In this document: positions 1-8,088 of the stretch, piece after piece | Position numbering within the stretch: position 1 is the first letter of the stretch | Layout: the number at the start of each line of letters is the position of its first letter | Origin: Myxococcaceae bacterium | GTDB lineage: Bacteria > Myxococcota > Myxococcia > Myxococcales > UBA5297 | Assembly: GCA_017500825.1 (NCBI GenBank) | Contig: JAFVYB010000107.1 | Coordinates: 1 to 49,423 of the forward strand | Direction of reading: 5' to 3' | DNA length: 49,423 nucleotides | Program-made: the position numbers and the translations under genes | The notes under the pieces: generated by a model | Told to the model about the DNA's origin: nothing | What the model saw: only the letters and a program-made list of their open reading frames with translations | Databases searched by the model: none

Positions 1-140
1 CGCCCTACCCTCCAACACCTCCCGCCCCGTTAAAATACACGTTAGCCAAATTAAAATCAGCCAATCATTCGGGGGAGCCAGTTTGGGGGAGAAAGCGCGT
101 TTTTGAATAAATTAAATCGGGCTAATTTAAATTCAATTCA

Positions 141-181
141 AAACAAAAAAAGCGCGCAGCAGGAAACAAACTGCCGCGCGC
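141..181 (-). terminator. Intrinsic terminator of trxA
   Basis: On the minus strand an 11-bp GC-rich stem with one mismatch (arms 171-181 and 152-162) closes an 8-nt loop and runs into a T-rich tract (145-151, then 141-143). It begins about 48 nt past the trxA stop. A second, weak GCGC-TGAA-GCGC hairpin lies at 207-218. Confidence 0.8.
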
Positions 182-228
182 TGAAGCACAAAAAAACAAA
201 GGTGTGCGCTGAAGCGCAAATAAAACAA

Positions 229-567
229 TCAGGCGCCGAGGAAGGCGTCGATGACCTCGATGAGCTTTGACTTGGGGAAGGCGCCCTGGAGCATTCCCTG
301 CTGTTCGCCTTTTTTGAAGAAGAGCAGTGCCGGGATGGAGGCGATGCCGAGTTTGGCCGAGATGGCGGGCGCTTCGTCGGTGTTGACCTTCACGAATTTG
401 ACGCGGCCGGCGTAGGTCTCGCTGAGGGCGTCGATGGTCGGGCTGAGCGCGCGGCAGGGCGGGCACCAAGGGGCCCAGAAGTCGACGATGACGGGAGTCG
501 TCTGCTCGTCGAGCACGATGGACTGGAAGGTGGTGTCGTCGGCGTTGAGGACGTGTTCGCTGGCCAT
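229..567 (-). CDS. trxA: Thioredoxin with atypical WCPPC active site
   Basis: A 112-residue single-domain thioredoxin, expected to be a cytoplasmic dithiol-disulfide oxidoreductase (no signal peptide). The fold signature is complete: FWAPWCPPC with the redox cysteines at about 35 and 38, and the cis-proline in the SIPALLFF segment near residue 79. The usual dipeptide between the cysteines is Gly-Pro. Here it is Pro-Pro, a form commoner in TlpA/ResA-like extracytoplasmic proteins and expected to shift redox potential. The start is set by a GGAGA ribosome-binding site just upstream of ATG. The gene stands alone, followed by a good terminator and diverging from the DUF4175 gene. Family assignment is secure; the consequence of WCPPC is inference. 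Confidence 0.95.
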   Translation of the reverse strand: MASEHVLNADDTTFQSIVLDEQTTPVIVDFWAPWCPPCRALSPTIDALSETYAGRVKFVKVNTDEAPAISAKLGIASIPALLFFKKGEQQGMLQGAFPKSKLIEVIDAFLGA

Positions 568-868
568 GGGGAGTCTCCTGTTGTTGCGGGTGATCGTTGT
601 TTGAAGCGGTCACAAGATGCGCCGGCGGGCTTGTGGTTGCGGCGCCCGATTGAGGCAAGGGCCCTTTTTCGCTGCCCCGCTTCCCTGGGATTTTCGCGGG
701 CGGAGCGCTTTTGGGAGGATGCCATGAGGGCGGTTGAGAGCATGCGCGAACAGGGCTAGGGAGGCGCCCCCTTCGCGCCCCTTGTCCGGCCCATGCCCCT
801 GTCACAGTCGCCAGTGCGTCTGTGTGTGGCAGGCGTTGGCGCCCGAACGACGCAGGCGGAGACCACCT
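568..868. other. Divergent intergenic region trxA / DUF4175 gene
   Basis: About 300 bp between two divergently transcribed genes, so it must hold both promoters. I see no strong -35/-10 pair, repeat or small gene. Short open frames here lack ribosome-binding sites. Confidence 0.5.
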
Positions 869-3800
869 TTGAAGGATTCCCTCGATCAGCTTCACGCCCT
901 GCTCTCGCGCACGCGGATGCGCGCCCGTGCCCGTTGGACGCTCTGCGCCGCGATGGTCTGGCTCGGGACGGGGCTGATCCTGGGCGTCGCGCTCCTTGTT
1001 CTGGCCGCGCGTGGTGTCGAGTGGACGCGCCCTGTCGCACCCTGGCTGCCGCTGGCGGTCGGCCTCGGGTTTGTCGTCACGGGCCCGGCGTTGGCCTTGC
1101 TGCGCTGGCGTTCCCCGCTCGACCTCGCCCGACGCGTCGCGCCCCAGCTGCCGACGCGCGCGCTCAGAGAGGGGTTTCTTCCCGCCATTGAGCTTGGGGC
1201 CACGATCAGGGCCGAGCCGAGGGCCCAACTCGCCGACAGTCACGCCGCGCCCGCCGACCTCACCCGCGCGTTTAGTCAGGCACACATCGACGCTGTCGCC
1301 GCGCAAGTCGCCCCAGTCCGCGCCGTTCCGCTCGTGCCGACGCGCGCGCTTCACCGTTGCCTCGGCCTTTTCGCCGCCGCGCTGGCCTGTTCGATGGCCG
1401 CGATGACCTTTGGGACGCCGACGCTCATGGCTGGCGCCCGTTTTCTCTCCGCGCCGCCGCAGGAAACGCCTCTGGCCGTCGCGCGAGAGCCGATCGCTGG
1501 CGACATCGAGCTGACCTATCGCTACCCGGCCTACACGCGCCGCGCCGACCGCGTCGTCGCCAACACCAACGGGGAGATCGCCGCGCCGCTGGGGACGCAA
1601 ATTTCGCTGCGCGCACGCGCCGATCGCCAAGTCGAACGCGCCACCATCGCGCTGGACGGTGTGGAAGCGCCGGTTGTTCTGGATGTCAGGGGCGGACGCG
1701 AGCTCGCCGGATCGTTCACCCTCGCCGGGCCGGGCAGCTACCGCTTCCGCTTTGAGACGCGCGCCCAGAAGATCGTCGCCGAGGGACCGCCGATCGCCAT
1801 CGCCATCGAGGAAGACGCAGCGCCCACGATCGAGCTGATGGAGCCGTTGGCCGATGTCGAGGTGGACGTGAACGCCACGGTCAGGATCGCCTTCGAGGCG
1901 GAGGACGACTTTGGCGTCGAGTCGGTGGCGCTCTTCTACAAACTGCCGGGAACGCCGACGCCGCGGCGCGTGGCGCTTGCCGGAGAGGGAGAGCCGCAGC
2001 GCCGGTTGAGCGGGGAGCACGCGTTTGAGCTCTCGCCGCTGGGGCTGATGGCTGGTGACAGCGTGGCTTTCTATCTGGAGGCCAGAGACGGCGATTTGAT
2101 GAGTGGGCCCAAGACAGGGGTGACGCCGACGCGCCTCATCAAAATTCACAGCCGCGCCGACCACCACCGGCGGCTTTTGGCCAGGCTGGAGGAGGACTTC
2201 GACAAGCTGATTCACCTGCTCGGCGACCGGCTCGAAGGGGCGGACAGGCGGCGCGATCGCGGGGCGGCGGATCTCGCGCAGGGCAGGAAGGTGGACGAGG
2301 CCGCGGCCGAGTTTGGTCTGGCGCTGCAGGCGCGCGCGGTCGACATGGAGAAGGCCCATCTCCCGGCTCAACTGACGACAGCGCTGCGCAACATCGGCCA
2401 ATCGCGGCACGCCCAGGCGCTCGACACCTCCCGCACCCGCGACGTGCTCATCATCGGCATGAGGCACGGACAGCGCGGACCGGCGGCGCAGCGGCAGGCT
2501 TTTGGCGCGGCTCTCGGGCGCGAGATCGACGGCATCGAGCGCGACATCATCTATCTGGAGCGACTCCTCGACGAGCAGCGCACCGCCGACCTCATCCAGA
2601 GCGCGGAGGAGCTGAAGTCCAAGCAGCGCCAGCTGGCGGGTCTGCTCGAAGAACTGCGTCAGTCGCCAAGCGACGAGACCAAGGCGCGCGTCATGGCGGA
2701 GATTGCCCGGCTCAAGGAGCGGATGGCGGAGCTGATGCGGCGCATGGGCGAGTTGTCGCGGTCGATTCAGGACGCGCATGTCAACGCAGAGGCGCTGCGC
2801 GAACTGAGTGAGGCGGCGAAGGCCATGGACGCCTTTGATCGGCTGCAGGACCAGCTGCACCGAGGCGAGGTCGAGGAGGCGATGAAGGCGCTCGACGAGA
2901 TCGGGGCGATGCTCGACACGCTGCAACAGCAGATCGAGGGCGCGTCACAGGAGCTCGGGGGCGAGGCGAACGCGGCGTTGGGCAGGGAGCTCGACAAGTT
3001 TTCGACCGAGCTCGGCGAACTGACCCGCTCGCAGGAGGCGCTGCTCCAGGAAACCCAGCGCGTGCGTGAGGCGCTGGCGGAACGGCGACAAAAGGCGTTG
3101 CGCGACAGGGGCGAGGGGTTTTTCGACAAATTGCGCGCGCAGGTGGCCGAGGCGCGGGAGCGAGTCGATGGGTTGCGGACGCCGGTCGGCTTTTATGGAG
3201 ACGAGGCGCACAAGGCGGCCAAGTCGGCGCTCGACGATTTGGCGACGGCGCTCCGAGTCGAGGATCTGGAGCGTTCGAGCGCGTTTTCCGAGACGGCGCT
3301 CTCCAAGCTGGAGAGGCTCGCGCGCGAGGTCGATCGCCAGAGGCATTTTCTGGGGTTTGGCGGCTTTGGCATGCCGCGACAGGAAGAGCGCAATCTGGCC
3401 GAAGTCGAGGAGGTGAACGAGGCGCGGGAGAGGATCGAGGCGGTCAACGCGGCGCTGGAGGCATTGGCCGAGGACAGCAGCCAGTCGCTGAGCGCGAAGG
3501 AGCGGGAGAAACTCAAGTCGCTGGCCGAACGCGAGGCGGCGCTCAGGCAAAAAGCCGAGGCGCTGGGCGAAAACATGCAGGCGCTCAATGAATCGGCGCC
3601 GATCTTCCCGGACGAGGCGCGCGAACTGATGCGGCGCGTCGGCGAGCGCATGGGAGAGGCTGAAAGCGGTCTGCGCGAGGAGATCCCGTCGCGTTCGGTG
3701 CGAGGTCAGCGCGCGGCGCTCGAAGGCCTGGGCGAGCTCAAAAAAGGGCTTCAGGAGCAGGGCGAGGCGGGCGGCGCGGCGCAAGGGCAAGGACAGCGCA

Positions 3801-4006
3801 TTCCGTGGCCGTGGGGGACAGGCGCGCGGGCGCGTTCGCACGGCGGTGGGCGACTCGATCACGACGAGAAGGTCGATGTGCCCAAGGCAGACAGCTACCG
3901 GGTGCCCGAGGCGTATCGGAAGGAGATCCTCGACGCGATGAAGGAGCGTTCGCCCGAGCGCTACCAGGACCAGGTCCGCCGCTATTACGAGGAGATCATC
4001 AAGTAG
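869..4006 (+). CDS. DUF4175-type membrane protein with long coiled-coil region
   Basis: A 1045-residue envelope protein resembling the DUF4175 family. Two hydrophobic segments lie near residues 23-45 and 56-76 and a third near 165-190. An extracytoplasmic beta-rich part follows (residues about 200-430, rich in 'PAYTRR' and 'EDDFGVESVALFY'-type Ig-like segments). After that come several hundred residues of Glu/Arg/Leu/Ala-rich coiled coil and a conserved-looking end (YRVPEAYRKEIL...RYYEEIIK). I chose the TTG at 869 because a GGCGGA ribosome-binding site sits 8 nt upstream and the remaining upstream frame looks non-coding. The next gene starts 39 bp downstream, suggesting an operon. In other bacteria DUF4175 genes often accompany MoxR/DUF58 modules; a MoxR gene lies 8 kb away here. 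Molecular function is unknown. Confidence 0.8.
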   Translation: MKDSLDQLHALLSRTRMRARARWTLCAAMVWLGTGLILGVALLVLAARGVEWTRPVAPWLPLAVGLGFVVTGPALALLRWRSPLDLARRVAPQLPTRALREGFLPAIELGATIRAEPRAQLADSHAAPADLTRAFSQAHIDAVAAQVAPVRAVPLVPTRALHRCLGLFAAALACSMAAMTFGTPTLMAGARFLSAPPQETPLAVAREPIAGDIELTYRYPAYTRRADRVVANTNGEIAAPLGTQISLRARADRQVERATIALDGVEAPVVLDVRGGRELAGSFTLAGPGSYRFRFETRAQKIVAEGPPIAIAIEEDAAPTIELMEPLADVEVDVNATVRIAFEAEDDFGVESVALFYKLPGTPTPRRVALAGEGEPQRRLSGEHAFELSPLGLMAGDSVAFYLEARDGDLMSGPKTGVTPTRLIKIHSRADHHRRLLARLEEDFDKLIHLLGDRLEGADRRRDRGAADLAQGRKVDEAAAEFGLALQARAVDMEKAHLPAQLTTALRNIGQSRHAQALDTSRTRDVLIIGMRHGQRGPAAQRQAFGAALGREIDGIERDIIYLERLLDEQRTADLIQSAEELKSKQRQLAGLLEELRQSPSDETKARVMAEIARLKERMAELMRRMGELSRSIQDAHVNAEALRELSEAAKAMDAFDRLQDQLHRGEVEEAMKALDEIGAMLDTLQQQIEGASQELGGEANAALGRELDKFSTELGELTRSQEALLQETQRVREALAERRQKALRDRGEGFFDKLRAQVAEARERVDGLRTPVGFYGDEAHKAAKSALDDLATALRVEDLERSSAFSETALSKLERLAREVDRQRHFLGFGGFGMPRQEERNLAEVEEVNEARERIEAVNAALEALAEDSSQSLSAKEREKLKSLAEREAALRQKAEALGENMQALNESAPIFPDEARELMRRVGERMGEAESGLREEIPSRSVRGQRAALEGLGELKKGLQEQGEAGGAAQGQGQRIPWPWGTGARARSHGGGRLDHDEKVDVPKADSYRVPEAYRKEILDAMKERSPERYQDQVRRYYEEIIK

Positions 4007-4045
4007 GCGGGCGCGGCGCGTGTCCGGCCGCCGAGGTGTGGGGCC

Positions 4046-5962
4046 ATGCAGAGACGTTTGCGGAACAGGGCGCGGGCGCGGCGGTGGCCGCTGATGTGGG
4101 CGCTGAGCGCGGTGGTGGCGATTTCCTGGGCGATGGCGCTTCCGGCAGCGGCGCAGCGCGTCGACAGCGACCTGAAGGCTGCCTGGCAGGATATCGAGGC
4201 GTGGGATTTGCGCGGCGCGCGGGCGCGGCTGGAGGACCTGAAAAAGGCGCGGACAGGCACAGACCCTCTCGTGGCGCGGCTCGCGGCGCAGGTGCTCTTC
4301 GAGGAGGGGCGGCTCGACGAGGCGGTGGCGGCGCTCGACGCTGTGGGCCCGGCGGTGGACGAAGGGGACGAGATCGCCCGGCTGATTCGCGACACGCGGA
4401 CCATCACGCGGCGCTACGCGACCGTCGAAAGCGCGCATTTTCGGCTGCGGTTTCCGCCCGGCAAGGACGCCCTGCTCGCGCCCTATGCCTTGGAGACCTT
4501 GGAATCGATCCGCGCCGCGCTGGAGGCCGACCTGGGGCACGCGCCTCCCGGCAAGGTCATCGTCGAAATTTACGAAACGGCCGAGGCGCTCTCGAAGGTG
4601 TCGACGCTGCCGCTCTCGGCGATTCGCACGACGGGCACGGTGGCCATCTGCAAGTTCAACAAGCTGATGATCACGAGCCCCAAGGCGCTGCTGCAGGGCT
4701 ACGAGTGGCGCGACACGCTGGCGCACGAATACGTCCACCTCGTCGTCTCGCAGATGAGCCGCAACCGGGTGCCGATCTGGGTCCACGAGGGGTTGGCCAA
4801 GTTTTACGAGACGCGCTGGGACGGTGACGCCGGACGCGGACTGTCGCCCGCCTCGGCCGCCTTCCTCTTTCAGGAGCAGAAGAAGGGGAAACTCATCCCT
4901 TTCGAGAAGATGCACCCCTCGCTGGCGCTCTTGCCCTCGCAGGACGAAGCGGCGCTCGCCTACGCCGAAGCCTTCTCGGCCATCGAGTTCCTCCACGCGC
5001 GCGGCTCGAACGCGATGATCGCCCGGCTGATCGGCGCCTTTGGTCAGGGCCGCGACGACCGCGAAGCCATCCGCGAGGCCACAGGCGCCTCGTTCCAGAG
5101 CTTTTTGCGCGACTGGAAGCGCTACCTCGCCAAGCGACCGGCTCCGCGCGAAGCCTTGCCGCTGGCCGCCGAGCGCAAGCGCTTTGCCGACGAGCGAGAG
5201 AAGACGCCCGGCGACGAAAACGCGCTGCCCGAGGACAAGAAACTGCGCGTCGGCGACTTCCTCGACATCGGCGACGAAGAGGCGCGGCGGCGGGCCCATC
5301 TCGGCGAGCTGTTGCGCGCGCGGAGCAGAAACAAGGCGGCGATCGAGGAATTCAAAAAGGCCCACGCCATCGTCGGCGACCGTTCGCCCATGCTCTCGCT
5401 CAGGTTTGCCCAGGCCTCGCGCGCCGTGGGGGACGACAAGCGGGCCGAAGCGCTGCTCAAATCGAGCCTCAAGCTCTTTCCCGGGCTGCCGCAGACCAAC
5501 CTGGCGCTGGGCGAGCTCTATTTCGAGGGCGGGCGGCTGCTGGAGGCGCGCGCGCGTTTCATCGCCGTCATCGGCGTCGACCCCTTCGACCCCAAACCGC
5601 ACGAGCGCCTGATCGACATCTATCGATCCCTGTCACAGGCGGCGCTGGAGGCTCAGGCGCGCGAGGCGCTCAAACTCATCACGGGACAGGCGCCGGACCT
5701 GGCCTCCCCGGCCAGCGCGCAGGCGGGCACCCCCGCGACCCCCACCGAAGAGGCGCGATCCGCGATCGTCGCCATCGAGAGCCATCCCTTTGGCCAGGTC
5801 GAAATCGACGGCGCGCCCACTGGACGTTCGACGCCGACAAAGATCGAGCTCTCCGCCGGCCGCCACCGCGTCCGCGTGGTCAACGCCGAGCGCGATTTTG
5901 TCCGCGAAGTCGAGGTCGAGTTGCGACCCGGCGAGACGCGTTCGCTCCGCTTCGAGCCCTGA
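4046..5962 (+). CDS. Secreted peptidase-MA-like protein with TPRs and PEGA domain
   Basis: A 638-residue exported protein. The N-terminus has a basic stretch, a hydrophobic core and an ALPAAAQ cleavage-like site near 36. Helical TPR-like repeats (45-110) lead into a gluzincin-type domain with HEYVH at about 227-231 and a downstream WVHEGLAKFYE segment whose Glu (about 248) could be the third zinc ligand. This is the pattern of peptidase MA-like metalloproteases. A linker and more TPR-like helices follow (about 400-570). The last 70 residues form a PEGA domain (VEIDGAPTGRSTPTKIELSAGRH). The GAGG ribosome-binding site and the 39-bp gap to the DUF4175 gene suggest co-transcription, so the pair may act together at the envelope. 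Whether it is an active protease is inference. Confidence 0.82.
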   Translation: MQRRLRNRARARRWPLMWALSAVVAISWAMALPAAAQRVDSDLKAAWQDIEAWDLRGARARLEDLKKARTGTDPLVARLAAQVLFEEGRLDEAVAALDAVGPAVDEGDEIARLIRDTRTITRRYATVESAHFRLRFPPGKDALLAPYALETLESIRAALEADLGHAPPGKVIVEIYETAEALSKVSTLPLSAIRTTGTVAICKFNKLMITSPKALLQGYEWRDTLAHEYVHLVVSQMSRNRVPIWVHEGLAKFYETRWDGDAGRGLSPASAAFLFQEQKKGKLIPFEKMHPSLALLPSQDEAALAYAEAFSAIEFLHARGSNAMIARLIGAFGQGRDDREAIREATGASFQSFLRDWKRYLAKRPAPREALPLAAERKRFADEREKTPGDENALPEDKKLRVGDFLDIGDEEARRRAHLGELLRARSRNKAAIEEFKKAHAIVGDRSPMLSLRFAQASRAVGDDKRAEALLKSSLKLFPGLPQTNLALGELYFEGGRLLEARARFIAVIGVDPFDPKPHERLIDIYRSLSQAALEAQAREALKLITGQAPDLASPASAQAGTPATPTEEARSAIVAIESHPFGQVEIDGAPTGRSTPTKIELSAGRHRVRVVNAERDFVREVEVELRPGETRSLRFEP

Positions 5963-6121
5963 GTTTCGCGGCGGGAAAATCGAGCTGTTGGCGCGTTCAG
6001 GACAGGGAATGCGCCGCCCGGGGGACAGTCGGCGCCAGGAGTTCGGGCTTGTCCGCATCGCCGCTTGGTCCGGGGCGTTCGGGCGGGGCGGGGTTGCCGG
6101 TCGCGGGTGGCGGTTCAGGCG

Positions 6122-6159
6122 CAAAAAAAGCGCGCCCAACGCAACGGATTGGACGCGCT
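6122..6159 (-). terminator. Intrinsic terminator of the GT2 gene
   Basis: On the minus strand a 10-bp stem (6150-6159 with 6129-6138, one mismatch) is followed by seven T residues (6123-6129), starting 27 nt beyond the glycosyltransferase stop. It lies in the convergent gap with the peptidase-MA gene. Confidence 0.8.
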
Positions 6160-6185
6160 CGCGGTGAGTCCGCTTCAAGGGGAGC

Positions 6186-7649
6186 TCAGGCGGCCAGTTG
6201 CTGACCGCTTTCCTTGGGCAGACGACCGGACAGCGATGGTTGGGGCAGCTGGACGACCGGGGCCTGGGCCGTGGCCGGCAGCGTGCGCGTGAGCCACGAC
6301 GACTTGTGCGGCGTCAGGAACGAGTAGGGCGTGATCCAGGAGATGCCGAAGACCGCCAGCGCCATGTAGGGCACGGCGAAGACGGCTTTGGCCGAGCGGC
6401 GCAGGCACAGGTAGAGGCCGCCGGGGAGGATGGCGCCAGCGGCGAGGCTCGCGGCGATGACCGGGATGGCCGCGGGGGCGAGGAAGGGCGTGAGCACGGC
6501 CGGGAGGAACATCAGCGAGGCCAACACCATCTGCAGGAGCGACCAGAAGAAGTTGACGCGCGTGCCGATGAGCGAGCCCTCGCGGAAGTTGGTGAAGAGG
6601 AAGCGCGCCATGACGATCGACTCGCGCACGTCGCTGCGGGCCCAGCGCAGGAGCATCTTGCAGAGCTGGACGTAGCGCGTCGGCACCTCTGTCAGGACGA
6701 TGGCGTTCGACTGGAAGAGGACTTTGTAGCCGCGGCGCAGCACGAGGTTGGTGATGGCGCGGTCCTCGCCGATGGCCGCCGGCTGGCCCATGAAGGTCTG
6801 GCTGACCCACTCCTCGCGGAAGGAGTCGACGAGCGAGCGGCGGTAGGCCGAGAGGGCGCCCGGGCAACAGGAGACGGTGCCGACCTGGCTCTCGCTGGCG
6901 CGCATGAACTCGAAGGAGAAGGTGTACCAGACGTCGAGCATGCGGGCGATGAGGCCGCGCTCGTTGAGCACGCGGACGTTGCCGCCGACGCCACCCACGG
7001 TCGGGTCGGCCACGAGCGGCGCCACCAGGTTGCGCAGGGTGTCGGGCAGGATTTCGGAGTCGCTGTCGATGGTGACGACGATCTCGCCACGGGCCCGACG
7101 GAAGCCCTCGTAGAGGCCCTCGCGCTTGCCGCGATTCTTGGTGAAGCGGACGCCGATGACGCGCGCGCGGTCCAGGTCGCAGCCCTTCTGAATCCAGTGC
7201 CAGGTGTCGTCGCGGCTGCCGTCGTCGATCGAGACGATCTGCAACAGGTGCGCCGGGTAGTCGCTCTTGAGGATGCTCTCGATGGTCTTCAGCACCTGCG
7301 CGCCCTCGTTGTAGGCGGGCACGATGACCGTCAGGCTCGGCAGGTCGGCGTCGGCCGGCGCGGGCGTGGGGCGGTAGCGGGCGACGAGGACCATCTTCCA
7401 GATCATGACGAGGAGCGTGGCGAGGAGGATCCAGAAGCCGGAGCTCATCGCCATGGCGCCGAACGAGTCGAGGTTCATGCGCTGGGCGAGCTCGCTGGGC
7501 GGGCAGCGGAACATCAGCATCAGCTGGCCGATCACGGTCGCGATCAGGACGGGGATCAGCAGGGCCACGGGGCGCGTCGAATGGATGGTGCTGGCGCTGA
7601 CGTGCGCGGCGGTCTGCTTTTGGCTCTGGGAGTCGCTCTGGCGGGTCAT
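6186..7649 (-). CDS. Membrane glycosyltransferase family 2 (NodC/hyaluronan-synthase-like)
   Basis: A 487-residue processive-type beta-glycosyltransferase of the inner membrane, predicted to polymerise a sugar nucleotide and extrude a polysaccharide. Two N-terminal membrane helices (about 27-47, 68-90) precede the GT-A catalytic domain, with DDG at 142-144, DSD at 195-197 and ED at 295-296. At least three membrane helices follow at the C-terminus. The segment LLRWARSDVRES matches the NodC region QQLRWARS, but the two glutamines of the QQxRW signature are replaced by Met-Leu (332-333). The start is the internal ATG at 7649, which has an AGGAGG ribosome-binding site 5 nt upstream; the longer frame from 7709 has none. 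It has its own terminator. UDP-glucose dehydrogenase elsewhere in the window could supply a uronic acid donor. Product unknown. Confidence 0.85.
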   Translation of the reverse strand: MTRQSDSQSQKQTAAHVSASTIHSTRPVALLIPVLIATVIGQLMLMFRCPPSELAQRMNLDSFGAMAMSSGFWILLATLLVMIWKMVLVARYRPTPAPADADLPSLTVIVPAYNEGAQVLKTIESILKSDYPAHLLQIVSIDDGSRDDTWHWIQKGCDLDRARVIGVRFTKNRGKREGLYEGFRRARGEIVVTIDSDSEILPDTLRNLVAPLVADPTVGGVGGNVRVLNERGLIARMLDVWYTFSFEFMRASESQVGTVSCCPGALSAYRRSLVDSFREEWVSQTFMGQPAAIGEDRAITNLVLRRGYKVLFQSNAIVLTEVPTRYVQLCKMLLRWARSDVRESIVMARFLFTNFREGSLIGTRVNFFWSLLQMVLASLMFLPAVLTPFLAPAAIPVIAASLAAGAILPGGLYLCLRRSAKAVFAVPYMALAVFGISWITPYSFLTPHKSSWLTRTLPATAQAPVVQLPQPSLSGRLPKESGQQLAA

Positions 7650-8088
7650 TTTGGCCTCCTCTTGCGAAAGGGCTGCTTCGCGGGAGGTCTCATGCATTTG
7701 GTGTGCCAAATAAAATCATCAATAAATTCAATAAGTTAGCGCCTATTGCGGGCGGCAGACAGGCCGCGCGGAGGTAAAGTTGCCGGGTCGTCGGCGCGGG
7801 GTCGGCAAAGCGAGGAAGAAATCCCCTCCCCCTGTGGCCAAAGGCGGGAAAATTTCCCCGATCGCCCTCTGACAGACGCCTTGCCCTGCCCTCCGCCACA
7901 TGGCGCGCGGCGACACGTCTGCGACACTTCACCACCTCGTCGCCACCAACAGCGCCGACCACATCCCAGGTGTCCGCGCCCTGAAGCGAATGACACGCGC
8001 CCCAAAAAAGCGCTCCCCCGATGCCGGAAGAGCGCCTGTGCGTCGAAGGCGGTGACGGCGGCGTTGTCGAGTCGATCCGCGCCGCGCC
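7650..8088. other. Intergenic region upstream of the GT2 gene, downstream of htrA
   Basis: The part near the GT2 gene (about 7690-7740) is a local AT-rich patch, likely its promoter/leader on the minus strand. It contains a perfect 6-bp dyad with a 4-nt loop (7694-7709). The rest is GC-rich, with the htrA terminator at 8003-8035. An open frame on the minus strand near 7690-7962 has no ribosome-binding site and no recognisable domain, so I do not call it. Confidence 0.5.
8003..8035 (-). terminator. Intrinsic terminator of htrA
   Basis: On the minus strand a 10-bp stem (8026-8035 with 8010-8019, two G-U pairs) is followed by a TTTTTT run, about 55 nt after the htrA stop. The hairpin and the sequence leading to it are closely related to the one at 15080-15114. 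Confidence 0.85.

Noticed and set aside
122..5602. Very long minus-strand open frames across the DUF4175 and peptidase genes
   Set aside because: They mirror GC-rich plus-strand genes, encode Arg/Pro/Leu-rich sequence with no domain, and lack ribosome-binding sites. They are antisense shadows of third-position GC.
6198..7739. 513-codon plus-strand open frame over the glycosyltransferase
   Set aside because: Asp/Glu/Gly/Arg-rich low complexity, exactly antisense to a gene with full catalytic motifs.
7690..7962. 90-codon minus-strand frame upstream of the GT2 gene
   Set aside because: No ribosome-binding site, no domain, and it spans the likely promoter region.
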